Source of the DNA: Kazachstania africana CBS 2517
Lineage: Eukaryota; Ascomycota; Saccharomycetes; Saccharomycetales; Saccharomycetaceae
Assembly: GCF_000304475.1 (NCBI RefSeq)
Contig: NC_018940.1
Location: 1,693,400 to 1,757,399, forward strand
Direction: 5' to 3'
DNA length: 64,000 nucleotides
Shown in pieces: positions 50,100 to 59,114 of this stretch. The notes below the pieces were generated by a model. The model had not been told where the DNA came from and ran no database searches. It was given only the letters and a program-made list of their open reading frames with translations. The first letter of the stretch is position 1. Every line of letters begins with the position of its first letter. The translations under genes were made by a program, and so were the position numbers.

Positions 50100-50151
50100 T
50101 GCCGTTAATTATACACCGTCAGAAATATGTACTTTATATTTTTTAATACAT

Positions 50152-50772
50152 TCAAGCAAATGAATCCTTTGGTTCATTTTCTAGTAGGTATTTAATTAAT
50201 TCATATATATTTTGTCTGTCAGCAACTGTATGAATCCATATACCATAGACTTCGTGCTTAAGATTTTGAATGATGACTAAATCATCTTTAACTTCGACTC
50301 CCATGCATTCCAAAGGCTCTTGAGCATTTTCTGCACTGTTTAGTATCTTGCGCTTGTTAACTACGCTATTAGACACTATACCCATTGAAAAGTTATCAGG
50401 GTTCATTCTATTCAACACAATTAAACCATAGTTGTAAATATCTTTCCCTTTCAAGACGGTAGACGCACTACTACTTTGATAATTGGCAGCACTGTTACTA
50501 TTATTTATAGAGTTACTATTGTTGCCATCTTGGGGCAGTATAGCATTTGTATCTGAAAGATCTCTTAGATATATAGCCAATACACCTTGATATTCCAATT
50601 TGTTCCACTCATCCTTTTGAAAGTCCCACTTATATATCGAAGCATGTGGCGTGTGAAATAATAGTTGCTTTATCTTTGGATCGTATCTACCTATAACATT
50701 GAAATTTAAAGCTTTCCTATAAAACTCTAAGGCACCATTCTCGTCTTCACCGTTGATATTACTATTTGACAT
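50152..50772 (-). CDS. DCP1: Dcp1, regulatory subunit of the mRNA decapping enzyme
   Basis: The product has 206 residues, against 231 in S. cerevisiae. It has the EVH1-like fold of Dcp1: LEFYRKALNFNVIGRYDPKI near the start, then ASIYKWDFQKDEW, a loop rich in Asn/Ser (about 85-105), LIVLNRMNPDNFSMGI, and the C-terminal helix NIYELIKYLLENE. Dcp1 activates the catalytic subunit Dcp2 in 5'-3' mRNA decay and sits in P-bodies. The Asn/Ser loop is shorter than in S. cerevisiae, which explains the smaller size. The neighbours SPT20 and GRE2 match YOL148C and YOL151W. Confidence 0.95.
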   Translation of the reverse strand: MSNSNINGEDENGALEFYRKALNFNVIGRYDPKIKQLLFHTPHASIYKWDFQKDEWNKLEYQGVLAIYLRDLSDTNAILPQDGNNSNSINNSNSAANYQSSSASTVLKGKDIYNYGLIVLNRMNPDNFSMGIVSNSVVNKRKILNSAENAQEPLECMGVEVKDDLVIIQNLKHEVYGIWIHTVADRQNIYELIKYLLENEPKDSFA

Positions 50773-50980
50773 ACTGACTTGGCCTTTTCTACCACCTTCT
50801 TTTCACGGATCCTGTATCTTTATAAAATTTCACTTTTAATTGAAATCTGTTTTTCCTGAAAAACCATATATCAATGTATCTTCAAGTAGTCAAAAAGATA
50901 GGATAGCGTAAAGATAAAAAGTTAGAAAAATAACTATTTCCATTGAAACAATAAACTGATATTATATATAGATTTCTGGG

Positions 50981-51033
50981 ACATAAATTACATAAATTAC
51001 ATAAATTACATAAATTACATAAATTACATAAAT
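50981..51033. repeat. 9-bp minisatellite (ACATAAATT) x 6 at the GRE2 3' end
   Basis: Five perfect copies of ACATAAATT and a final partial copy run from 50981 and end at the stop codon of the first GRE2-type gene. The unit is 9 bp, so it is not a simple dinucleotide or trinucleotide. It lies in the 3' untranslated region on the coding strand. Confidence 0.9.
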
Positions 51034-52061
51034 CATAATTTACCCTCAAATTTCAAAATTTGAGTTGTTGTATCATCAATAGTTTCCTTCAAAGTTCTGA
51101 ACTTGAAGCCAAGAAGTTTCTTACTTCTAGAATTATCAATGGTTGCACCAAGTTTATTGTGTTGTGCACCTGAATGCGGAGTTCCAACTGGAATCATCCC
51201 CTTCAAAACGGGGAAGTCTTCATTTAAGATGTCGACAATATCTTGAATTGTAAATCTTCCTGAGTTCAAAATCAATCTCTGACCTGCTAGTTCGCTTCTC
51301 TGCATTGACAGAACATGAGCTTTAGCTACATCACGAACATCGATAAACCCGGCGTACAAGTCTTCAATTGGATCATCAGGTCTAGAGTGGATTAAACGAT
51401 TCACTATTTCACAAGAAGTATTCAACCTGCTGGTAACATCTTCATCAAAATTTTGAGGACCAAAGACAAACGATGGATTAATTGTAGATAATGTAAATTT
51501 TACTTTGCCCTTGTTATCTTCTACAAATTCCCATGCTGCCCTTTCCGCAAGTTTTTTGGAACCAAAATAAGCAGTATGGGGGTTTGTTTGACAGGTATTC
51601 CAAGTGTATGGATTCCAATCGGCTTCAGTTAATACATGGTTGATATCCCTTTCTTTCTTCACGTCAAAGACAGCGACAATAGAAGAGGTGATTATAACAC
51701 GCTCAACTGTGTCAGCGGCATATTTTTGAATGCTTTCTAGAATTCCTTTGGTACCATTGACAGCTGGAATTAAAAGATCCTTCTCATACCGATCAGTTTC
51801 AAAATGAAACGGTGAGGCAGTATGTAAAACATACTTGATGTCTTTAGAATGTTTCTTGATGGTAGCATCAAAAGCGTCTAATTCGGATATATCCTCTACA
51901 ACTTCCATAGAGAGGTTTGGATTGTTGCCAAATTGTGCCAATAAACCATCAATCTTAGCCTGAGATCTAGCTGTACCAATGATCTTATAATTCTGCTCCA
52001 GCAATTGAGTGACTATATGCTGAGCTATGAAACCAGTTGCGCCTGAGATAAACACCGACAT
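51033..52061 (-). CDS. GRE2: Gre2/Ari1-type NADPH aldehyde and ketone reductase, copy A
   Basis: The product has 342 residues, the S. cerevisiae Gre2 length. It is an extended short-chain dehydrogenase with the nucleotide motif GATGFIAQH at the N-terminus, catalytic Ser127, Tyr165 and Lys169 (in YFGSKK), and AR(S) after strand 2 that favours NADPH. Gre2 reduces methylglyoxal and many ketones, is stress-inducible, and also affects isoleucine metabolism. The position beside DCP1 fits YOL151W. It is about three quarters identical to copy B by eye over aligned blocks and most differences are in surface segments. A CGGCCG site and CCCCT stress element lie in its promoter. Confidence 0.9.
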   Translation of the reverse strand: MSVFISGATGFIAQHIVTQLLEQNYKIIGTARSQAKIDGLLAQFGNNPNLSMEVVEDISELDAFDATIKKHSKDIKYVLHTASPFHFETDRYEKDLLIPAVNGTKGILESIQKYAADTVERVIITSSIVAVFDVKKERDINHVLTEADWNPYTWNTCQTNPHTAYFGSKKLAERAAWEFVEDNKGKVKFTLSTINPSFVFGPQNFDEDVTSRLNTSCEIVNRLIHSRPDDPIEDLYAGFIDVRDVAKAHVLSMQRSELAGQRLILNSGRFTIQDIVDILNEDFPVLKGMIPVGTPHSGAQHNKLGATIDNSRSKKLLGFKFRTLKETIDDTTTQILKFEGKL

Positions 52062-52607
52062 TCTATTGATAGTAAGTTCTTTCGTTTTGACGATATGAAA
52101 GAACCAATCTAGAGGTATGTTATCAGAATGTTCTTCAATGTCTTATATACTTCATGATATAACCAAGAGAAACCGTACCCTGACTTGGTTCCTTTTTTCA
52201 ACTCTGCTAATAAAAGACACTGGTCCCCTGAAATAAGGCAGCATTACATTCCCTTCAAAAGCGCTTTCTTTAATATGGGATACTATTCTATGTGGTGATT
52301 TAAGAATTCATAAAAACTTGAAACACTGGGAGTAATAAACTATGGATAATGCCAAATGTTTTAAGCGAGACCATTACCACTATTTTGCTTGTCTTTTTGA
52401 GGAATCTTCTCCCTTCAAGCTCTTTTCAATCTATAATAAAAGCACTTTTTCATGTAGTAGTGCCATATGAAAAATAACATTAATTATAGCACGGCCGATT
52501 TGTTTTCCAATTACAATTTCTGACACCTCAATATTCAACGTAGAATATTTACTAAAAATTCATTCAAAGAGATAGGTTATAAAAATCTTATATATACCTT
52601 TATCTAA
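52062..52607. other. Promoter region of GRE2 copy A
   Basis: There are 546 bases between the tandem GRE2 copies. A CCCCT stress element is at 52226-52230, a CGGCCG at 52492-52497 and a Yap1-type TTACTAA at 52549-52555. TATA-like TTATATAC is near 52143. No gene is seen. Confidence 0.6.
52492..52497. promoter_or_regulatory. CGGCCG (Rds1-type) site upstream of GRE2 copy A
   Basis: The palindrome CGGCCG lies 431 bp before the copy A ATG. It is the consensus reported for the S. cerevisiae zinc-cluster factor Rds1. Three further copies lie upstream of copy B. Confidence 0.5.
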
Positions 52608-53636
52608 TCATAACTTACCTTCATGCTTCAAAATTTGAGCGGCGGTGTCAGCAATAGTCTCTTTTAAGGTTCTAAATTTGAAACCTAACAAGCTCTTAGT
52701 CTTGGAGTTGTCTACGTTGGCACCAATTTGTTTGTGTTGAGCACCAGTGTGTGGTGCACCAACTGGAATATTACCTTTTAAGACAGGGAAATCTTCATTT
52801 AAGATGTCAGCAATATCTTGGAAGTTGAACTTTCCATTGGTCATTAGTAATCTTTGACCAATTAATTCATCTTTTTGCATAGCTAAGATATGAGCCTTAG
52901 CAACATCACGTACGTCAATGTAGCCACCACATAGTGCTGGGATTGGGTCATCAGCCTTTGCATGAACAAGTTGGTTAACAAATTCACATGAAGTGTTTAA
53001 TTTGCTAGTAACATCTTCATCGAAATTTTGTGGACCAAAAACGTAAACTGGGTTAACAGTTGCCAACTTAAATTTGACTTGATCCTTGTTTGCTTCTAAA
53101 AATTCCCATGCGGCTTGTTCTGCAAACTTTTTGGAACCGCAGTAAGCAGTAACAGCATTGGCTTGACAAGACTCCCAGGTATCTGGGTTCCAGTTAGCTT
53201 CAGTCATAACAGTGTTAGTATCATCTTCAATTTTGAAGTCAATAATAGCGGCATAAGATGAAGTAATGACAACACGTTCAACAGAATCAGCAGCATATTT
53301 CTTGATACTTTCCAATATACCTTTGGTACCGTTAACAGCTGGAATTAAAAGATCTTTTTCGAAATCAGTAGTTTCGAAATGGAATGGAGAAGCGGTATGA
53401 AGAACGAATTTGATATCCTTAGCATGCTTTTTAATGACAGCATCGAATGCATCTAATTTAGCAATATCTTCAACAATTTCCATGGTGAAGTTTGGATTGT
53501 TACCAAATTGCTCTTGTAATCTATCAATCTTTGCTTGGGATCTAGCAGTACCAATGACCTTGTAATTTTGTTCTAATAATTGACCCACAATATGTTGGGC
53601 AATGAAACCGGTGGCACCTGAAATGAAGACAGACAT
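52608..53636 (-). CDS. GRE2: Gre2/Ari1-type NADPH aldehyde and ketone reductase, copy B
   Basis: The product has 342 residues, matching copy A in length without any gap. Nucleotide motif GATGFIAQH, catalytic Ser127, Tyr165 and Lys169 (in YCGSKK) are intact. Codon choice in this copy is more regular (for example GGT, GTT, GAA, TTG) than in copy A, which suggests higher expression. Substrates of this family include methylglyoxal, isovaleraldehyde and other carbonyls; which of them each copy prefers cannot be read from the sequence. Three CGGCCG palindromes lie 209-272 bp upstream. The tandem pair arose by duplication at the GRE2 locus. Confidence 0.9.
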   Translation of the reverse strand: MSVFISGATGFIAQHIVGQLLEQNYKVIGTARSQAKIDRLQEQFGNNPNFTMEIVEDIAKLDAFDAVIKKHAKDIKFVLHTASPFHFETTDFEKDLLIPAVNGTKGILESIKKYAADSVERVVITSSYAAIIDFKIEDDTNTVMTEANWNPDTWESCQANAVTAYCGSKKFAEQAAWEFLEANKDQVKFKLATVNPVYVFGPQNFDEDVTSKLNTSCEFVNQLVHAKADDPIPALCGGYIDVRDVAKAHILAMQKDELIGQRLLMTNGKFNFQDIADILNEDFPVLKGNIPVGAPHTGAQHKQIGANVDNSKTKSLLGFKFRTLKETIADTAAQILKHEGKL

Positions 53637-54257
53637 TTTGATTTTTTTATTGTTTTATTGAGAGTATATAAGTTGATTATTCTGATATATTAATGCTAGA
53701 ATATAATTTCACATAAAGTCAATTGAATAATTATCCCGTCATTTTTGGCTCCTTATATAAAATCTTTAGAAAAGCTCTTTTTTTTTGACACTACATTACC
53801 TCGTAAATATTTTGAAAAACTTCCCAAAAAAAAGAAAAAATAATCGGCCGATCTCAACAACGTGACGCAGCCAGTTTCATCGGCCGACAGGGTCCATTAT
53901 TTCGGCCGAATTAGAAAGTATTTTTTCGTTCTCACAGCCGTTTACAAATTCTATGAAATTCCAAGCCGAACACTTCAACTGATGGAAGAACACCCAATGG
54001 CAGCGACCATATTAAGTTACAGTTACGAGTTAAATTGAGGTGTAAACATAGTAATTGTGAAGAACTATCACAAGTGCCCATACTTTCAGATGCCTCAGAA
54101 AGGCCATAGTCGCGCAATGCTTCTCGTATTCATGCTGAGTTACTTCGAAATATTATGGGTAAAGTAAGATTAATTGCTCTGGGGAAAATCAGTAAAAAAA
54201 AAGTACAAAAAGTTACAAAATGTTCATATTATTACAAAAGTGTATATGTAATAGTAT
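53637..54257. other. GRE2 copy B promoter and ADH6/7 3' region
   Basis: There are 621 bases. Near the GRE2 end is a TATA-like TATATAAG at about 53667, T-rich tracts at about 53775-53790, then the CGGCCG cluster. The remainder toward the ADH gene is AT-rich. A 61-codon minus frame at 53932-54117 resembles nothing. Confidence 0.6.
53843..53910. promoter_or_regulatory. Cluster of three CGGCCG (Rds1-type) sites upstream of GRE2 copy B
   Basis: CGGCCG is at 53845-53850 (within perfect ATCGGCCGAT), 53881-53886 and 53903-53908 (within perfect TTCGGCCGAA). Spacings are 36 and 22 bp. The motif is a CGG inverted repeat with no spacer, the type bound by Zn2Cys6 dimers and reported for Rds1. The sites are 209-272 bp before the copy B ATG. 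Three copies in under 70 bp of AT-rich DNA is far above expectation. Confidence 0.7.
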
Positions 54258-55340
54258 TTAGTTGGTGAACTCTCTGTCAAAATCAGTTAGAGCAAACCTA
54301 TATCTAACATCACCCTTTTCCATTCTTTCGAAAACTTGACGGACACCATCTTCACTAATTGGGACAGTTTCAACCCAAACACGTAAGTCTTGCTCAGAAA
54401 CAAGTTTTAGTAACTGTTTTAATTCAACCATAGAGCCTAAAGATGAATTACCAATAGAAATACCAGCTAAACCGAAAGCACTGAATTCTAATTTTTCTGA
54501 GGCTTCTGGGATGGAAATGGAGACAACTTTACCGCCGACAGTCATAGCTTTTGGAAGGTTGTCGAAGTCGACATCCTTTAGTGAACCTGCACAGATGACT
54601 ATTAAATCAAGGGTATCGAAATATTTCTTACCCCAATCTGGTTCGTCTTTAGTTGCAATGAAATGATCAGCACCTAATTTAAATGCATCTTCTTTCTTGG
54701 CATCAGAACGAGAAATTGCGTAGACTTCGGCACCCATGGATTTAGCGAATATGATACCCATGTGACCGATACCACCAATACCTAGAATACCGACTTTTTT
54801 ACCTGGACCACAGCCATTTCTTAATAATGGAGAGTAGACGGTAATACCACCACATAATAATGGGGCGGCTAAATGAGTTGGAATATTTTCAGGAATTGGA
54901 ACTGCAAAGTGCTCGTGGACTCTGATATAATTTGCGTAACCACCTTTACCGTTGTAGCCATCTGGGTAGTCAAAACCGTATGTGAAAACAACATTTGGAC
55001 AGTATTGTTCGTTATCGTTATTACAACGGTCACAAGTCAAGCAAGAGTGAACTTGAGCACCAACACCAACGCGGTCACCTACTTTCATACCGGAAGTACA
55101 CTTGGAACCAACTTTGACGACAGTACCTACAATTTCATGACCTACAACTAATGGTTTCTTTACATCACCCCAGTTACCTGAAGCCATATGAACATCGGAC
55201 CCACAAACACCACAAGCCTCGATTTTGATATCGATATCATTGTCGTAGAATGTTTTTGGTTCGAATTGAACTTTTTTTGGATGTTTCCAATCTTTGTGAT
55301 CCAAGACAGCAATACCTTCAAATTTTTCTGGGTAGGACAT
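54258..55340 (-). CDS. ADH6: Adh6/Adh7-type NADPH-dependent medium-chain alcohol dehydrogenase
   Basis: The product has 360 residues, the Adh6 length. Catalytic zinc ligands are Cys46, His68 and Glu69 in CGVCGSDVH and GHEIVG; structural zinc cysteines are 100, 103, 106 and 114. The nucleotide fold has GIGGIGHMG and ISRSDAKK, whose Ser-Arg-Ser favours NADPH over NADH. These cinnamyl-type enzymes reduce aldehydes such as furfural, cinnamaldehyde and veratraldehyde to alcohols. S. cerevisiae has ADH6 (YMR318C) and ADH7 (YCR105W), both subtelomeric; which one this represents is unclear. It lies tandem with the GRE2 pair, giving three carbonyl-reducing enzymes side by side. Confidence 0.92.
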   Translation of the reverse strand: MSYPEKFEGIAVLDHKDWKHPKKVQFEPKTFYDNDIDIKIEACGVCGSDVHMASGNWGDVKKPLVVGHEIVGTVVKVGSKCTSGMKVGDRVGVGAQVHSCLTCDRCNNDNEQYCPNVVFTYGFDYPDGYNGKGGYANYIRVHEHFAVPIPENIPTHLAAPLLCGGITVYSPLLRNGCGPGKKVGILGIGGIGHMGIIFAKSMGAEVYAISRSDAKKEDAFKLGADHFIATKDEPDWGKKYFDTLDLIVICAGSLKDVDFDNLPKAMTVGGKVVSISIPEASEKLEFSAFGLAGISIGNSSLGSMVELKQLLKLVSEQDLRVWVETVPISEDGVRQVFERMEKGDVRYRFALTDFDREFTN

Positions 55341-56015
55341 TCTTGTTTTGGTTGTAGAAATTAGTTATGCTCTTCTCTTACAATGCTATATCATAGCACT
55401 AATGAATAACCTCCTAATGGACAGACCTATTTATATATTTGGGCAATATGGCTACTCCATTTTTTCTTCCATTAAATGTTCCTGTTTTTTTCTTTTTCTT
55501 TTTTTATTATGTAATCCATCGATTAGGTCATCTCGAGAACGCTTTGGCGCCGCATTTCTTCAATTTTTTTTCTCGAGAGAAACTTCTCGTTTAGGAAAAG
55601 AACGGAAAAACTATGAGAAGGAAACGAGAGAAAATGAAAAAGAAAAAAAAGTGACAACTCCTCTATTTTTGGCAAAAAAAACGTAATTGGAAAATTATGT
55701 GTCAAAACTCAAGCGTCTCTAAGCTGGAGCCTTCTATCTTTTCATTTTTACCAAAGTTTCGCTAGAGAAATAATCAAGGCCAGTGAAAAAGCTATATTTC
55801 AAATGACGTATCTTTTTGATGGATTGTAATGATTTCTTACTCAATTGAGACTCCATCTTCCAAACATTACTACCCTTCTAATCTATTTTAGCATAATAGC
55901 TTTATTTTGTCACCGCCAACACATTCAGCTTCTCTACTTCTTGAAACTTATTGAAGTCATCAAGATAGGCCCTTTCAACATTACGTCACTTTTTACATAA
56001 AACCAACGAGTCAAG
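55341..56015. other. Divergent region upstream of the ADH6/7-type gene
   Basis: There are 675 bases, with T-rich and A-rich tracts, and several CTCGAG/CTCGAGAG blocks at about 55533-55590. No CGGCCG is seen here. Reading frames at 55348-55686 and on the other strand are low-complexity Lys/Phe-rich shadows of these tracts. Confidence 0.55.
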
Positions 56016-56429
56016 ATGTGCACCTATCAGGCGTTCAAACCCATGGTTACATTTGTTAAAGAGATGCAAGTAAGTTTCACCTTCATAGTAATTTCATGTA
56101 TGATAATTGCGCTCATTGTTCTTAGCGTGTATCGTAGAAATAAGAAATTTAATGCTGTTTTAGGAAAGTTTTTAGTTAGTTCAAGCGTCTTCTTCTTCTT
56201 TTCTATTGCTGTAACCACTACGTCTCTCAAAACAACGACATGCGATACTGAATTAATGAACTATTTAAGTGATGGTGATGAGCAACGTAAATTAAAAGTT
56301 TGTGTGGGTATATATTTCTTAGGTTGTCTCCTTGGTTCTATCATTTTTGGGCTGGGAACCGTTGGAGTGCTTTTGCTGCTCTACTTCAGGAGGAGAACTG
56401 TTAAGCCACCGAAGACAGTTTGCTTATGA
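56016..56429 (+). CDS. Orphan small membrane protein, three hydrophobic segments
   Basis: I do not recognise this protein. It has 137 residues with hydrophobic segments at about 21-40 (FTFIVISCMIIALIVLSVY), 52-70 (FLVSSSVFFFFSIAVTTTSL) and 94-122 (LKVCVGIYFLGCLL onward), a basic loop after the first (RRNKKF), a loop with one Cys and acidic residues between the second and third, and a basic tail (YFRRRTVKPPK). Ending in a polar basic tail and starting with a short N-terminus, it fits a multi-span membrane protein. It stands alone in a subtelomere-like region, divergent from the ADH6/7-type gene. Its composition argues for a real gene over chance. It resembles 58806-59114 in layout. Confidence 0.5.
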   Translation: MCTYQAFKPMVTFVKEMQVSFTFIVISCMIIALIVLSVYRRNKKFNAVLGKFLVSSSVFFFFSIAVTTTSLKTTTCDTELMNYLSDGDEQRKLKVCVGIYFLGCLLGSIIFGLGTVGVLLLLYFRRRTVKPPKTVCL

Positions 56430-57181
56430 AACTAGTTCTAAAGTACTTTTATCTATTTTATCAATTGAAGTGAATAATTTTCTTCCTGCATAGGAGAATC
56501 CTGGCAAAATAACTTTTGAAAACGATTAAACATGTTATACAAGAAAGCTTAAACCAGTACACTTGGAGGAATCTGGGCCATCCACTGGCTGAGAGGGGTG
56601 TTAATAGGCTTTAGAGCAGTTTGCTACAGACCTAGTTTTGCGCATTGCTATATAGCCTCACAAAGGTGTAGACAGTTATTACACATATATCTGAGTGCTG
56701 CTTTGGTCTTTAAATGCTGAGAAAAAACAGACACTGATCAAAATCCGACGTAAGTATAGAAGCACTTCCAAATATAAGATGAACGATTATTGCTAGACAT
56801 ATAACCGTGACACTAGGCATTAGTGAGTGAACAGTGGGATGATATTCAATGTTGTTATCATGTAGAAATAGATCTGAGTACATTCAAAAACTTTTTTCTG
56901 TAAACAGCTGATATCTGTGTTTATGACTTCATTCTAACAAATGCGACTCCTTTGAATATCAATGTGAGAAAACATTCATTGAAATAGCTCAAATAGCATC
57001 AGAAATGCTTGCCAATCCATAATTTTTTACTTTACATAGCTGTCTTATCAGTGTGTTCTAAAGTATAGATCCTCACGAAGGCACTTGGCATTCTCTGAAT
57101 ATCTAATAATTTCAACCTTTAAACTTGGTGTTTCTCAATTACAACGGTATACTGTTCTGATTTAAGTGTATACCACATTTA
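56430..57181. other. Intergenic region, no feature seen
   Basis: There are 752 bases of balanced, AT-rich sequence. Only short scattered frames are present and none is convincing. Nothing else was recognised. Confidence 0.55.
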
Positions 57182-57717
57182 TCATTTGCCACAGCTTTGT
57201 TGTATCTTATGAAACCACAACGTGGAGGAGGAGGCGGGGTGCATGTAATGCTTAGGATTACACTGACAACTACCGTCCATTTTTTGGGTACTTCTATTCA
57301 GGGCGCTAGCTGTTAAATCCTTAGATACAGCTGTTTTAGTACAATCTCTTTGACCGCCTATATGACATACATCTAGTACCGTTTTCTTTGAAGAGATCGC
57401 AATTGTTGCAAGAGACATTAAAGTGTTACTCGGAACAACGAAGTACTGGAAGCAATATCAACAGAGCAACCTGAAAGTGCTAAAAAGTGTTTAGGAGCAC
57501 ATATTTCCATGGCAGCAACAAGTCCCGTAGCTATATCGTTGGGAACAAAATGTTTCACCAGTTGAAAATGCAATATATGTGTTTCATCATTTATACAATA
57601 GAGAAGATATTTTGCTGAGCCTATTGAAATTGAAATAAGAATGAACTGACCAGAAAATACAATTACATGGGAATTATTGACCAATTTTTTGACTAACAGC
57701 AAGCATTGTTCATACAT
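57182..57717 (-). pseudogene. Possible broken gene: two abutting minus-strand frames
   Basis: A frame of 99 codons (57418-57717) and one of 78 codons (57182-57418) lie on the same strand and meet at a TAATG where the stop of the first overlaps the ATG of the second; the second frame is open for about 30 bp further upstream. This looks like one gene split by a single frameshift, or a chance pair. The first part has a hydrophobic stretch (HVIVFSGQFILISISIGSAKYLL). The second has four Cys, including CHIGGQRDC and SCQCNP, and ends HKIQQSCGK, which gives a secreted Cys-containing character. I recognise no family. Subtelomeric secreted protein families, including killer-type toxins, are possible relatives but this is untested. 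Confidence 0.3.
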
Positions 57718-58805
57718 ACTATCATTATCCTAGTTATCGCTGTAGTAGACCTATGGCACAGATAAAATAACTATATGTGAGAAAAAGCTAAGACGAGCCA
57801 CTTGAAATAAAATTTGGAGTGCTTGTTCAATAATACTTTCCCGAAGTGTTATGTCTACCTCCATTCAGGTATCCATTACTATGGTAACGATAAATACATT
57901 GTTTTTTAAATTAAAATTCCTGTATTGGGACAGCTACAAGAGTATTGAAAAAACTTACTAGTCGACATGTTTTTGGAACATCTTAAACCAAAAGTGGCAT
58001 CATAACCTGCAGGTTGGAACTGAATGGTACTCGTTAAAGCAGCACAAAACATGTCAGAATTTCGAATCTTAAAAGTTCACGATACAAGTACAAACTGGCG
58101 CTTTGTGTTCAGAGCATTACGACGAAAAATTGCTTTTCACATTCGTTTATATCATCGATTTTTTGGATATATCGAGTGATTTTGCACCTATACTACATAT
58201 TTACTACCAGGTTAGTTGAACGACCTTCTTACAAAGCGATGAGCTCCTTGGCCCGCTTCACTTTCATTTACCTTTTAATTTTTTTATAAGTGAGTTTTCA
58301 ACAAAATTATCTTGTGTATTTAGTCTCTCCTCCAATATTGTAATAATATATTTTGGCAAACGTTCAAGTTGTTTGACGCAATCACATATTATGCAGAAGT
58401 TCAGTATTTCAAAGTTAACCACTGACGTCACTGTCTTTAGTATTTCCGGTAGAAACTTGAATGTCAGGAAAGAGAAATGGCGTAGGTAGCGCGTTCCTTC
58501 TTTAACATGCTAATGTATCCTCAACGGCACAGGCTATCACGAGACGGTAATTCCTTTCAAAGTTCGCAAATATCAAATCTTTGCGGAAGAGACCTGAATC
58601 TTCCAGAACATATCAGGTGTGATATAGTGCCAAATTTAATGTACTTGGCTCGGTCTTGTCTACTCACGTAAGGACGAATTTGTGATGTCTGGATCATCCC
58701 ATCGACTTTTATCGCAGAAAAAACAACAGCCATGACTAGAGATGTCGTTATACACCGAACATATACTAATGTTTAAGATCATCACTTTCCAGATATCTAG
58801 GCAGT
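57718..58805. other. Intergenic region, no feature seen
   Basis: There are 1088 bases without a convincing frame. A small frame starting at 58742 overlaps the next one in another reading frame and looks like a shadow. No regulatory motif is clear. Confidence 0.5.
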
Positions 58806-59114
58806 ATGCCAGAATTAGCAGCACTTTTTTACAAAATCGTTGGTACTGCTTCTATTTTCCTCTGTTTTACATGTGTCCTTCCATTCATTGCAGATCGCTT
58901 ATGGGAATTATTATCGAAGAATGGGAGGCCACATATTATGTTCACTCATACAATTCTCTGGACCTCTGCATCCACTATGGTTTGCGTCGCAGCCCCTGAT
59001 TCTACAGTGTGTTGGGCATTTTCTGCTGCAGCTCTAACCTTTAGTATAGTATTTGCTGCAACGATTTTGAAACACTTTCGATCTTATGATAGATCAGTAA
59101 TGAGACAAGCATAA
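58806..59114 (+). CDS. Orphan small membrane protein, 102 residues
   Basis: I do not recognise this protein. It has a short N-terminus (MPELAALFYK), a hydrophobic segment at about 10-29 (IVGTASIFLCFTCVLPFIA), a polar loop with LSKNGRP, a second stretch at about 44-63 with WTSASTMVCVAAP, a short loop with DSTVC, a third at about 71-87 (AFSAAALTFSIVFAATIL), and a basic tail (KHFRSYDRS). The arrangement, with one Cys in the short loop between segments two and three and a basic tail, resembles the frame at 56016-56429, though no clear sequence alignment is seen. It is the last plausible frame before the gene-free skewed region. It could be a relic of a longer subtelomeric gene. Confidence 0.4.
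   Translation: MPELAALFYKIVGTASIFLCFTCVLPFIADRLWELLSKNGRPHIMFTHTILWTSASTMVCVAAPDSTVCWAFSAAALTFSIVFAATILKHFRSYDRSVMRQA

Noticed and set aside
55348..55705. Lys- and Phe-rich frames on both strands before the ADH6/7-type gene
   Set aside because: They are translations of homopolymer A and T tracts in a promoter.
58742..58999. 85-codon frame overlapping the orphan at 58806
   Set aside because: It overlaps in another frame and lacks the membrane-protein pattern; the 102-residue frame is the better candidate.
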